Assembly (NCBI GenBank): GCA_029216955.1
Contig: JANAVB010029819.1
Coordinates: forward strand, 39,775,049-39,839,048
Length of the DNA: 64,000 bases
Source: Iris pallida
Lineage: Eukaryota > Streptophyta > Magnoliopsida > Asparagales > Iridaceae
Reading direction: 5' to 3'
The notes beneath the pieces were generated by a model, which saw nothing but the letters and a program-made list of their open reading frames with translations, was not told where the DNA came from and did not search any database. Every line of letters starts with the position of its first letter. Position 1 is the stretch's first letter. A program made the position numbers and the translations under genes. Below are positions 54,270-64,000 of the stretch, piece after piece.

Positions 54270-55550
54270 AGCACCTCCCGTGGACCAGCAGCAACCTGGA
54301 GATCAAGCCCAGCATTCAGAAGTAGCCTCCAGAGTTTTGCCTACTGGGGGTCAAGAGCCACCAGATCAGCCCGTCCAGCCTGCAGAGCCGGATGATGGCA
54401 CTTTGGTGGGTCTCATCAGGACATTGTTAGCTTTCCAAGATCGTTAAGGAGATGCATTGCACCAGGCAGTGACAGATGCTCTGACCAGAGGAGGTCATCA
54501 GGGTAATAGTGCAGCCAACAGCTTCAAGCACTTGAACCCTCCATTCTTCGATGGTAGCGAATATGCTATTGCCGCAGATACTTGGCTTCAGGACACAGAA
54601 GTGATTCTAGAAGCGACGAAGACGCCCGAGAATGAGAAGGTGGCCGTGGTGTGCCTACAACTAAGGGATCTTCCCCGCAGCTGGTGGACATCGTAGGCCG
54701 TTGGATTAGTAGCACCTATTGCTTGGGCAGTATTCCGAGAGAGATTCCAGACCAAGTACTTTGATGCTGTAGCTAGGTACGACCTCCAGACGAGGTTCAC
54801 CAATCTAAAGCAGATGGGCAGGACGGTCGATGGATATGCGGCCGAGTTTTCGAGACTTAGTCGGTTTGCTCCCACCTTGGTAGCGACCGAGTTCGACAGA
54901 GCCCAGTGGTTCCAGCAGGGGCTCCATCTAGAGATCTTATTGGCAGTGGAGCAGTTTAAGCATCATACTTTTGATACAGTATTGAGAGCAGCCAGAAGGC
55001 ACGAGTATACCTCCCAAAGGATCGTGGATAGGACCGGGGGTCGGAAGCGATCCTACAGTCAGATGAATCAGTCTTCAGCACCAGCCCCGGCAGCCAGGGC
55101 TTTGACCATTGGAGCTCCGAGGCAGGCGGCCTCAGTGACGTCGGTTCAATATTCAACTCCGACGTACCCTCAACAGCAGAAGCAGAAGCACTCTTTCGCT
55201 GTGGGATGTTCACACTGCGAGAAGCCAGGACATGTGGTATCAAAGTGTCGCAGAGCAAAGGGTTTGTGCCTGGTTTGTGGTACCCCGAACCACAGGGTTG
55301 GGAATTGCCCGAACAGGGGGAGTTCATCCTCATCAACCTTCTCTAGTCCTTCAGTTAGGGGACCAGTTCCAGTACCAGTCCAGCAGCAGCAGCTGCAGTA
55401 CCCGTTCCCGAGGCCCTTGCCGCCTCAGGCCCAGGCATTGTAGCAGCAGAGACCGTAGCAGTATGCCCAAATCCAAGCTCAGATCCAGAATTGCCAGAGA
55501 GGTTTTCAGCAGAGGGGACCCGCACCCAGAGGACATGGTCAAGTACTGGC
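54270..55550 (+). pseudogene. Element C gag
   Basis: Capsid part FKHLNPPFFDGSEYAIAADT, VAVVCLQLRDLPRSWWTS, RFTNLKQMGRTVDGYAAEF, then two CCHC knuckles (CSHCEKPGHVVSKC, CLVCGTPNHRVGNC). Stops at 54445-54447, 54694-54696, 55441-55443 and 55456-55458 interrupt an otherwise continuous frame. Confidence 0.9.
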
Positions 55551-56046
55551 TTTGACCATGGGAGAGGAAGGATTGGCACCAGGTGAGGTAGTGGTAGGTA
55601 CTATTCTCGTCAATTCCTTCCCAGCATCAGCGTTATTTGATTCTGGTGCATCGCATTCATTTATGTCTACACGATTCGCGACACGGATAGGAATGGAGCC
55701 CGAGTCATTATCAGTAAGGCTCAATATACTTACTGGTAACGGTCTTGTGGGAGTAGATAGAGTATTTTCCTCGTGTCGGATCATAGTTAGCGGTAGAAAA
55801 TTCTCCGCTAGATTGATAGAGTTTTCGATGGCCGATTATGATGTGGTCTTAGGGATGGATTGGTTGAGAGACCAGTATGCTAGGATAGATTATCATATTG
55901 GCAGGGTTGTTTTTAGCATTCCAGGCGAGCCAGAGTTTTTCTTTTCCCGAGGCAAAGTTGAACCTTCTCCTCCAGTATTGCGGATGGCAGTAGCAGCAGT
56001 ACAGCTACCTCGGATAGTCGAGGAGTTTCTAGATGTTTTCCCATAA
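55551..56046 (+). pseudogene. Element C protease
   Basis: Retropepsin motifs ASALFDSGASHSFMSTRFA and YDVVLGMDWLRDQYA; the spacer ends VEEFLDVFP at a TAA (56044-56046) just before the reverse transcriptase. Confidence 0.9.
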
Positions 56047-57546
56047 GAGCTTCCAGGGATGCCACCAGAGCGAGAGATCGAGTTCAATATAGACTTGATC
56101 CCAGGGACAGCCCCAGTATCAGACAGAGTCTACAGAATGGTGCCGTCAGAATTAGAGATATTGTACAAGATGATTGAAGAACTGAGAACCAAGGGATTCA
56201 TTCGTGCTAGTGGATCGCCTTGGGGAGCCCCGATGCTTCTTGTGAAAAAGAAGGATGGTACGTCCAGATTTTGTGTTGACTATCGTACCTTAAACTCAGT
56301 GACAATCAAGAACAGATACCCTCTCCCAAGGGTAGATGACTTGTTTGATCAACTCAGAGGGGCGTCCGTATTCTCAAAGATTGACTTACGGTCAGGATAC
56401 CATCAGATTAGAGTCAGAGAGCATGACATCCCGAAGATGGCATTCAGATCTAGATATGGGCATTGGAAGTTCCTTGTTATGCAATTTGGAGCAACCAATG
56501 CACCGACTGTATTCATGGACCTCATGAATCGCATCTTCATGCCTTATTTGGATCAGTTTGTGATTGTGTTCATAGACGACATCCTGGTCTACAGCAAGAG
56601 TGAAGCGGAGCATGAGCAGCATCTCAGAGTTGTCATCCAGATTCTCTGAGAGCACCAGTTGTATGCCAAGTTCAGTAAATACGAGTTCTGGCTCGATCGT
56701 ATTTCGTACTTGGGTCATATCATCACCAGAGGAGGAGTAGAAGTGGATCCCCAGAAGATCGTGGCTATCGAAACGTGGCCAGTGCCTAGCACAGTTGCAG
56801 AAGTTCGCAGTTTTTTTTGATTGGCCGGCTACTACCGGCGGTTTGTTTCGAACTTAGTTCGGATTTCAGCGCCTATGACGCAGTTGACCCACAAGGATGT
56901 GCAGTTTGCTTGGACAGCAGAATGTTAGGAATCCTTTGAAAAGTTGAAAAGAGGCTTGATGACGGCTCCCATTCTCACGCTTCCAGATGGGACCGAAGGA
57001 TTTTTAGTGTATTGTGATGCTTCAGACAGAGGTTTAGGATGTATTTTGATGCAGCATGGAAAGGTAATAGCTTATGCGTCACGACAACTTCGTGATCATG
57101 AGAGGAATTACCCAACCCATGAATTGGAGCTGGCAGCAGTAGTATTTGCACTTAAGCTATGGAGACACTATTTGTACGGAGATCGGGTAGAGATTTTCAC
57201 CGACCACAAGAGCCTGAAGTATGTATTCACTCAGAAGGATCTCAACATGCATCAAAGGAGGTGGCTAGAGCTGCTTGTGGATTATGATGTCAACCTGCAG
57301 TATCATCTAGGGAAGGCCAACATCGTTGCGGATGCGTTGAGCAGGAGAGCTGGAGTTTATTTCCTCACAACACAACCAGAATTATTGGCAGATCTTCAGA
57401 AGATGGGAATCGAAGTTGTCCTTTCTACCAGTGTAGCACTGATGGCCAGTATGCAAGTTCAGTCCACTATAGTCGAGAGGATCCGGATGGCACAGTCAGC
57501 AGATTCTAAGCTTCAGCGGCTTAGAGCAGAATGTGAGACAGGATGA
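56047..57546 (+). pseudogene. Element C reverse transcriptase and RNase H
   Basis: [46 protein letters not shown] (catalytic DD), then [13 protein letters not shown] thumb and RNase H ([57 protein letters not shown]). Stops at 56647-56649, 56818-56820, 56926-56928 and 57544-57546, all in the one frame. Confidence 0.92.
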
Positions 57547-58935
57547 CGGCCAGAGTTATACATCCATGAAGATGGTACACTTCGACATGGGAAGCATCTT
57601 TTTGTACCTAGCGGAGATATCAGACAAGAGATCATGACAGAGGCTCACAGTTCTCAGTATTCGGTTCATCCCGACGGTACAAAGATGTACCGTGATATTC
57701 GTCAGCACTTTTGGTGGAATGGCATGAAGAGGGAGATAGCCCGGTTTGTCTCTCGGTGTTTGGTTTGCCAACAAGTTAAAGCTGAACTTCAGAGACCAGC
57801 TGGACTTCTTCAGCCCTTACCGATTCCAGAATAGAAGTGGGAGCATATAACCATGGATTTTGTGACTGGATTACCTAGGTCCCCGGCCGGTAGAGATGCT
57901 ATTTAGGTTATCATAGACAGGTTCACGAAGGTGGCTCACTTTCTTCCGTTCAGAGTTGGTCAGTCGACGGCTCAGCTAGCAGAGATGTACCTCAGGCAGA
58001 TCGTCAGGCTTCACGACGTACTAGTCAGTATCACCTCGGACAGTGATTCAAGATTTACGTCACACTTTTGGCGTAGCCTGCAGGAGAGTTTGGGAACTCA
58101 CGTCCAGTTCAGCTCAGCTTATCATCCGCAGACAGATGGTCAGTCAGAGCGTACCATACGAACCTTGGAAGATATGTTGAGATCTTGTACACTTGACTTT
58201 GGTGGTTCGTGGAAAGATTACCTGCACCTGGTGGAGTTCTCGTACAACAATAGTTTTCAGGCCAGTATCCAGATGGCACCATTCGAGGCCCTATATGGTA
58301 GGAAGTACAGATCCCCGCTAGCATGGGATGATATTGGTGAAAGGCAGATGCTTGGTCCCGAGATGATCACTCAGACAGTTGAGGTGGTCAGGAGAGTCAG
58401 AGATCATCTTCGTGTTGTCCAAGATCGCCAGCGCCATTGGGCCGATTCTCATCGGCGACCCCTTGAGTTTTCTATCGGCGACCATGTATTCCTGAGGATT
58501 TTGCCTAACCGTGGCGTCATTCATTTCGGCATACGGGGAAAGCTTAGTCCTAGGTATATAGGACCGTTCGATATTCTAGAGCGAGTAGGAGATGTGTCCT
58601 ATCGTCTCGCTCTTCCGTCATCTTTGAGTGAGGTGCATGACGTATTCCATGTATCCCAACTACGACGGTATATCCCGGACCCGAACCACATCCTGGATCA
58701 TTCAGAATTGGTTATTGGTACCAACCTTTTGTATGAGGAGAGGCTCGTGTCTATATTGGACCGAAGAGAGAAGATACTCAAGAACAAGACTATTAAGTTA
58801 GTCCGTATTGCTTGGGGTCATCACTCTTTGGGAGAGTGTGGAAGTGCGAGGATGATATCCGATCGCGATATCTCGACCTGTTTGACTCGTAAAGGTATAA
58901 TGTCTTCCTTATGCCTTATGCTCTCCGTTCCTTGA
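57547..58935 (+). pseudogene. Element C integrase and chromodomain-like tail
   Basis: Zinc finger CLVCQQVKAELQRPAG; core FVTGLPRSPAGRDAI, SDSDSRFTSHFWRSLQ, YHPQTDGQSERTIRTLEDML with the catalytic Glu kept. Then PRYIGPFDILERVGDVSYRL and DRREKILKNKTIKLVRIAWG. Stops at 57832-57834 and 57904-57906. Near 58838 the frame slips by one: the chromodomain tail WKCEDDIRSRYLDLFDS continues in another frame, so the open frame to 58935 ends in unrelated residues. Confidence 0.92.
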
Positions 58936-59046
58936 TTGAATGAATGATTGCCTGATTGGTTGCTTAGTTATAACTTGCCTGTGATTAGTATAGCTTGTCC
59001 TTGCCTCTCTAGCCTCTTAATTAAATTTCGAGGACGGAATTCTTTT

Positions 59047-59060
59047 AAGGTGGGTAAAGT
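59047..59060 (+). other. Polypurine tract of element C
   Basis: AAGGTGGGTAAAGT directly before the 3' LTR, after TTTCGAGGACGGAATTC, the usual end of chromovirus pol. Confidence 0.85.
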
Positions 59061-62050
59061 TGTAACGATCATAGTTCGTATTACGTGTTTGGTTTACGTG
59101 TACGTGATTTCGGACCTGTATTTAGACTTGTCCTGATTAGCTAGCCTTGATTTCTGTATTGGCATGAGTTAGTCAGCATTTCATGGTTCTGGCATGCATT
59201 AGGTTCAGTTGGGTTCGGCTTGATTTGGTTCGGTTTGGGTTGGAGTGCAAACCCCTACCTACCACCCTCCATCATTTATTAACCCCCAACCACCTTTCTC
59301 TCTCTTCATTCAATTTTCTCATTACTGCTCTTCCTTTTCTTCTTCCTCACCGAATCCCACCATAGGCAAGTGCAACTTGCTTCATGGAGGAACTCAAATT
59401 TTGTTGTTCTATTGTCTTTCCCACGAGATTCTAAGTCACTTTAGTATTTAGCATTTTCGAATTTCATGGCTCATTTCTTGTAGATCTAAGTTTTAGTATT
59501 TTTGATCTTCATGGTTTTGATCTTCTGAAACTTGGTTGTTTTCGAATTTGGAGAGTTCCATGTAATAGGGAATTCGATTTTACGCAAGTTTTGCTCTGGA
59601 ATAGTCAGATATCATTGAGACTTGACCGAGATGGGGCTTGTTTGGATTTGTGAGCTTTTATGCCTGTTTTCTTGGCCATGGGGAGAAGATGGAGTTTTAC
59701 GCACACGTTCTAACGTGTTAGCGTAGTGTTTTAGCCTTTACGCCCACGTTTCACGTGCCAGCGTATCAATTGCTCTCTTTTACGCACACGCTATGTGCCC
59801 GCATATTATTCAGCCTTTTACGCCCACGCATTTGTGTGCCAGCGTACTCCGTTCTACGCTGAGTTCATTCGAAATTTTACGCTCGGGACCCTCCCGCTCG
59901 CGTAAAATCGTACTCGCGTAGATTCTGGCTCGAGCAGACTCTCGCGAGCGTAAAGTTTTGCCCGAGTGTTTCCTCGCGTAAAGCTACCTCATCTGGCTCT
60001 TGCTAAGCGTAAAGCCTTCACTAGCGTAAGACCCCACCCATGTGCTCCCTGACTAGCATAGAGCTATTTCACCTTGCCCTTGCCAGCGTAAAGCCAATTT
60101 TACGCTTGAGGCCCCTTGGCCTAGCGTAGAGTTTCATGCGTAGAGTTTCACTAGCGTAACCGGTAGTATGTACGTAGAGACCTTGAGTCCCTATGGCGTA
60201 CGCCTTTCTCCTTTTGTATCCTTACGCCTTTTGTCCTGAACTTGATAATTCACGAATTGACTGACATGATTGAAATGACAATTGTACATAACAGGGTGTG
60301 ATAAGAAATTAGCATGACATGACATAACAAGGTATGACAAATTGCATGACATGATAATGGCCCGTCGTGGCTCACTCTTGATAAGTAAACTTGACATGAC
60401 AAGAATAAATGGCCTGGATACCGTGGACGATTGTGTTTGTACAAGTGAACCAGTATTGTCTTGCATCATGTCTAGGGCAAGGACCCCTGAATACCACGGT
60501 CAGGGGTACCTACTGAATTGACTAAGGCTAATAACTAGAATAATCCAGTAGTCATAAAGAGATTTCCCAGCTACAGGCAATCCCGTTATCTGGGTGCCCC
60601 ATCATGGGATCTGTAGCCTGCCGTCGAGTAGGGCACATTTCCAGCACACAGTCATGTGTTGCACCCACCAAGCTACTTAAGGGTACATGTGTTATTGGAC
60701 GATGTACCCACATGAATTTAATCCCCTAATTACGTCTGGATAAGCTGGATGGTCTGCAGGGCTTGTGGCTGTTGGAATAATCTTATTGCATTTTGCTAGT
60801 AACTAGGCCTGTGATAACCCTAGTTAGTTAAAGTATCAAGCCGTACTCTTGCTTGGCCGTAATTGATTGAATGGAGTCTAGCCCAGCTTTGTCTCGTCCT
60901 GATCCTGTACAAGATTGTGACATGACATGATTACTCATGATTGCCTTAATAATAATGATCAGGGGTCAAGTTCTGTTCAGGCGAAGGGTTACAACCCCGG
61001 TCTTTGTTTGGTTTAAGGGTTGTAACCTGGCTCCCGGAGCAGTTCTGTGTCCCCTCTTCGTTTATTGTCTTATTGTACCCCATGTTATGCTATCATGTTT
61101 TACCTTACTTTAATAGCATGATTATTTATACTGGCATTAACAATAATGATCAGGGGTCAAGTTCTGTTCAGGCGAAGGGTTACAATCCCGGTCCTTGTTT
61201 GGTTTAAGGGTTGTAACCTGGCTCCCGGAACAGTTCTGTGTCCTCTCTTCGTTTATTGTCTTATTACTTACCAACAAGTATTTGAGACGGGTTTCTATTC
61301 AGGTGAAGGGTTGCAACTCCGGTCCTTGTTTGGTTTAAGGGTTGCGACCTAACTACTTGAATGGATTCCTCGTACTCAATTTTACTGTGGTTAGCTCTGT
61401 TATTATCAGTTTTTTATATAGTTGTCTTTAATATTCCCTTATTATATGCTGGTTTTAGTTCCTAAGTGAAGCCTCCTTTGTGGCACTTGTTCTTTCTGGG
61501 ATCTGACCCAGCTGGTTTTTGTATGGCCAAAATTTGGAGTAGCTCCAGAGGATCTACCTACCTTCCAGCCAGATGGTGACTACCAGGCGTAACCCTGGCA
61601 ACGAGTGGATTTCTTTTGTTCTCTCACTCTATTGTAAAAATATTCTTTCGAGGCGTTTAGCCGACGAGCACGTGTTAGCTCGATTGCACCTTTATTTACT
61701 GTCTGTCTACGGGCTGTAGCATGATTGACAAATCCTAGGGTTGATCATCTATGACTGAAACTCTTGCTAGTCTTGACATTTTGTACGACTAGCTTCATGA
61801 TCATCCAAATTAGTAATGTATGGGATGCCTTACTATTGTATATTTGGTGCTCTGATATCTTATAATTGTTATTACTTGCTTAAGATTGAGACAATAGGCT
61901 TGTTCATGACCTTAAGTGACTGATGGCTTGTAGATAAACCCTCATGTATTTAGACAGCCGTGACCGTATAGCGAGGTGGGTTGCACTTTAATATACGTAG
62001 CTGGCTATGTTCGCCCCCGCTCTCCAGTATTATAGTTCAGGGGCGTTACA
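59061..62050 (+). repeat. 3' LTR of element C
   Basis: Matches 51060-54039 over its whole length with scattered substitutions and small indels (for example an extra TTTCATGCGTAGAG near 60133). Confidence 0.93.
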
Positions 62051-62903
62051 ACATATCAGCTACGGTCTTGGGTACTGGCCAACTCTCTACTGCTTCTGCC
62101 TTCTTGGGATCCACTGCTACTCCGACTCCTGATATGATGTGACCCAAAAACGAAATGTGATCCATCCAAAACTCACACTTGCTGAGTTTGGCATACAACT
62201 GGTTCTCTCTCAGAACCTGTAACACTTTTCTGAGGTGGTCTTCATGCTCCTCTTCACTGGCAGAGTATACGAGAATGTCGTCAAGAAACACAACGACAAA
62301 CTGATCTAAGTATGGCATAAAGATGTGGTTCATCAAATCCATGAATATTGCTGGAGCATTGGTCAAACCAAACGGCATTACCAAGAATTCATAATGCCCA
62401 TATTTCGACCTGAACGTTGTCTTGGAAATATCCTCCTTCCGAACCCTCACTTGGTGATACCCTGAACGGAGATCTATCTTGGAGAAAACTCTAGCTCTGC
62501 TCAACTGATCAAACAAGTCATCGATCCTGGGTAATGGTTATTTGTTCTTTACTGTTGCCGCATTAAACTTCCTGTAATCGATGCACAATCTGGATGACCC
62601 ATCATTCTTCCCCACAAGTACCACTAGTGCTGCCCATGGTGATATGCTAGCTTGAATGAACTTCTTCTCCTTCAGTTCCTCTATGTGCTGATATACCTTG
62701 GCCTGCTCTGAATCTGCCATTCTGTAAACTCGATCTGATATCGGTTTAGTCCCAGGTGCCAATTCTATACTGAACTCAATATCTCTAACTGGTGGTAGAC
62801 CTGGAAGTATTTCAGGAAATACATCTAGAAACTCTTCAACTACCTTTGGAACTTGAACCTCTTTCATTGCCGTTATTACTCCCTGCTCTTGTTGAGTCGC
62901 CAC
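62051..62903 (-). pseudogene. Element B reverse transcriptase, N-terminal and catalytic part
   Basis: 62538-62903 carries [14 protein letters not shown] and [16 protein letters not shown]; a TAA (62535-62537) follows; 62051-62516 carries [32 protein letters not shown] and [11 protein letters not shown] with the catalytic DD. It ends ...PKTVADML at the insertion of element C. Confidence 0.9.
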
Positions 62904-64000
62904 TGATCTGACTAAGGTGAACCGCTACATGCCTGAAATATCAAAAGATACACTCCCTCTACGATAATCTATTGTCGTATGACTGTATTTCAGCCAGTCC
63001 ATGCCTAAGATAATGTCGAAATTTCCAACAGGAAATTCTATCAACCGGGTGGGTAAGGAATGCCCGCAAACTACAACGCTACACGCTAGAATAACTCTAC
63101 TAACTCCTACGAGCTCATTACCAGTGAGTATATTCAACCTCCCTGGCAATGCCTCGAACTCCATTCCCAGCCGTATCGCAAATTGTGCAGATATAAATGA
63201 GTATGATGCTCCCGAATCAAACAATGCTACTACGGGATATGAGGCGACGAGAATGTTACCTGCCACAACATCTCCCGATGCCAATGCCTCTTCCAAGGAC
63301 AGAGTAAATACCTGCCCTCGACCTCCTTGTTGGTTCCCTTGCTGCGGCCTAGCCTGGTGTTGTTGCTGGCCCCTGCCTTGGTGATGCTGGGGTGGTCTGT
63401 GTTGTTGCTGTATCGGCGGTCCATGCTGCCGAAACATCTGAGCATGTGACATAAACGGGCACCGTGCCAACGGTCTCACTGCCACCGCTGGCCCTCTATA
63501 CTGGCCTGCCCCTGGTGCTGGCAGAGCAGGAATTTGCTGTACTGGTCTTTCTGACCTCGAATTCATGGGACAGGTGGTAACCCGATGATCTGGACTTCCA
63601 CAGATCAAACACTGCCCGTTCAATATCCGACACACATCTCTAGTGTGCCCTACCTTTCTACAATTAGTGCAGCCCGCTGGGGGTTGCTGGTTCTTCTTCT
63701 GATGCTGTTGTTGCTGCCTTGGTGGTGGTGCTGGCCCTCGTATTGCCACATCGTGAATGTGAATGCCAAGGGACGGTGCTGTTGTTCGGGGCGCTACTCC
63801 CCCTCCTCCTTCAATATGACTGTGGGATCTCTTCTGACCTCCATTCCTTGTCGTGATCCTCTGAATGGTGATCTCATGCCTTCGGATTACCGTTAACACT
63901 TCATCAAAAGTCTGGTAGTTATGCCCCTCTATCAATTGCAAGAGTTCAAGATGAAACCCTTGCTGGAACCTCATGGCCCTCTGGCTCTCTGTCGCTACCA
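62904..64000 (-). pseudogene. Element B gag C-terminus and protease (partial)
   Basis: Frame 62925-63974 and beyond: RFQQGFHLELL (end of capsid), two CCHC knuckles (CTNCRKVGHTRDVC, CLICGSPDHRVTTC), a Gln/Pro/His-rich linker, then protease with ALFDSGASYSF and FDIILGMDWL. A TAG near 62922-62924 separates it from the reverse transcriptase. Gag N-terminus and 5' LTR are outside the window. Confidence 0.9.

Larger units (their letters stand above)
51060..62050 (+). mobile_element. Element C: full-length Tekay/Del-like chromovirus inserted in element B
   Basis: LTRs 51060-54039 and 59061-62050 (about 2.98 kb each, TGTAACGA...GTTACA) flank a 5.0-kb internal region with gag, protease, RT, RNase H and integrase in one frame. 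It lies opposite to element B and splits that element's pol between PKTVADML and GLAGYYRRF. Only ACA is shared at the two outer edges; a full 5-bp duplication is not seen. Eleven in-frame stops and one late frame shift make it inactive. Confidence 0.93.
46844..64000 (-). mobile_element. Element B: Tekay/Del-like chromovirus, interrupted by element C
   Basis: 3' LTR 46844-48733, polypurine tract 48734-48747, pol parts 48760-51059, then after element C (51060-62050) the remaining pol, protease and gag to the right edge. The 5' LTR lies outside the window. All coding parts are on the minus strand in standard gag-PR-RT-RH-INT order. The chromodomain-like end (LVRVSWGHHSLGE, YPYLFDS) and closeness to element C place both in the Tekay/Del group by inference. 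Confidence 0.9.

Noticed and set aside
54956..55784. Minus-strand open frames across element C gag and protease
   Set aside because: Shadows of the plus-strand gag-protease frame, whose zinc knuckles and DSGA motif are on the plus strand.

Overview
This is nuclear DNA from a flowering plant, most likely a eudicot; the species cannot be named from the sequence. Evidence: an intron-rich plant gene, plant-type Ty3/gypsy, Copia-like, LINE, hAT and MITE elements nested in each other, and a decayed plastid DNA insert. There are no bacterial genes, CRISPR arrays or operons.

One host gene accounts for the left half. On the minus strand, from the start codon at 30900 to the stop at 4514, eight exons join into a 373-residue homeodomain plus SAWADEE protein (SHH family, a chromatin reader of RNA-directed DNA methylation). 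The CDS is 1122 bp but the gene covers 26.4 kb, because intron 6 (17.4 kb) and intron 4 (5.5 kb) are packed with transposable elements. Intron 6 holds plastid-derived DNA with trnD, trnY and trnE remnants, LINE relics, and a hAT transposase relic cut in two by an old minus-strand LTR retrotransposon (10969-19873). That retrotransposon is itself hit by a solo LTR with a perfect target duplication and by two MITE-like elements. Two MITEs sit back to back just upstream of the SHH start codon. A Copia-like solo LTR (2971-4209) lies just past its 3' end.

The right half is retrotransposons. Element A (32844-46307, LTRs about 1.09 kb, duplication ACCAC) is a non-autonomous Ty3/gypsy element. It codes gag-protease on the minus strand, has no polymerase or integrase, and carries an intron-containing plant-mobile-domain gene on the opposite strand with its own TATA box. 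Element B (46844 to past the right edge, minus strand) is a Tekay/Del-like chromovirus. Its pol is split by element C (51060-62050, plus strand), a complete but stop-riddled close relative with about 3-kb LTRs. A LINE ORF1 relic lies between A and B.

The most unusual signal is a set of family-specific clusters of short CG-containing words in the LTRs and leaders: GCGTAAA in A and C, ATGCGGC in B, TATGCGT in the Copia-like solo LTR. B and C have clearly homologous leader sequence but different words in the same place. The unrelated elements A and C share a palindromic module (ACGCCCACGT ... ACGTG ... AGCGTA). In A the word also runs through the gag coding region. No function is known to me for these arrays; they recall the family-specific motif clusters bound by anti-silencing proteins of VANDAL transposons.
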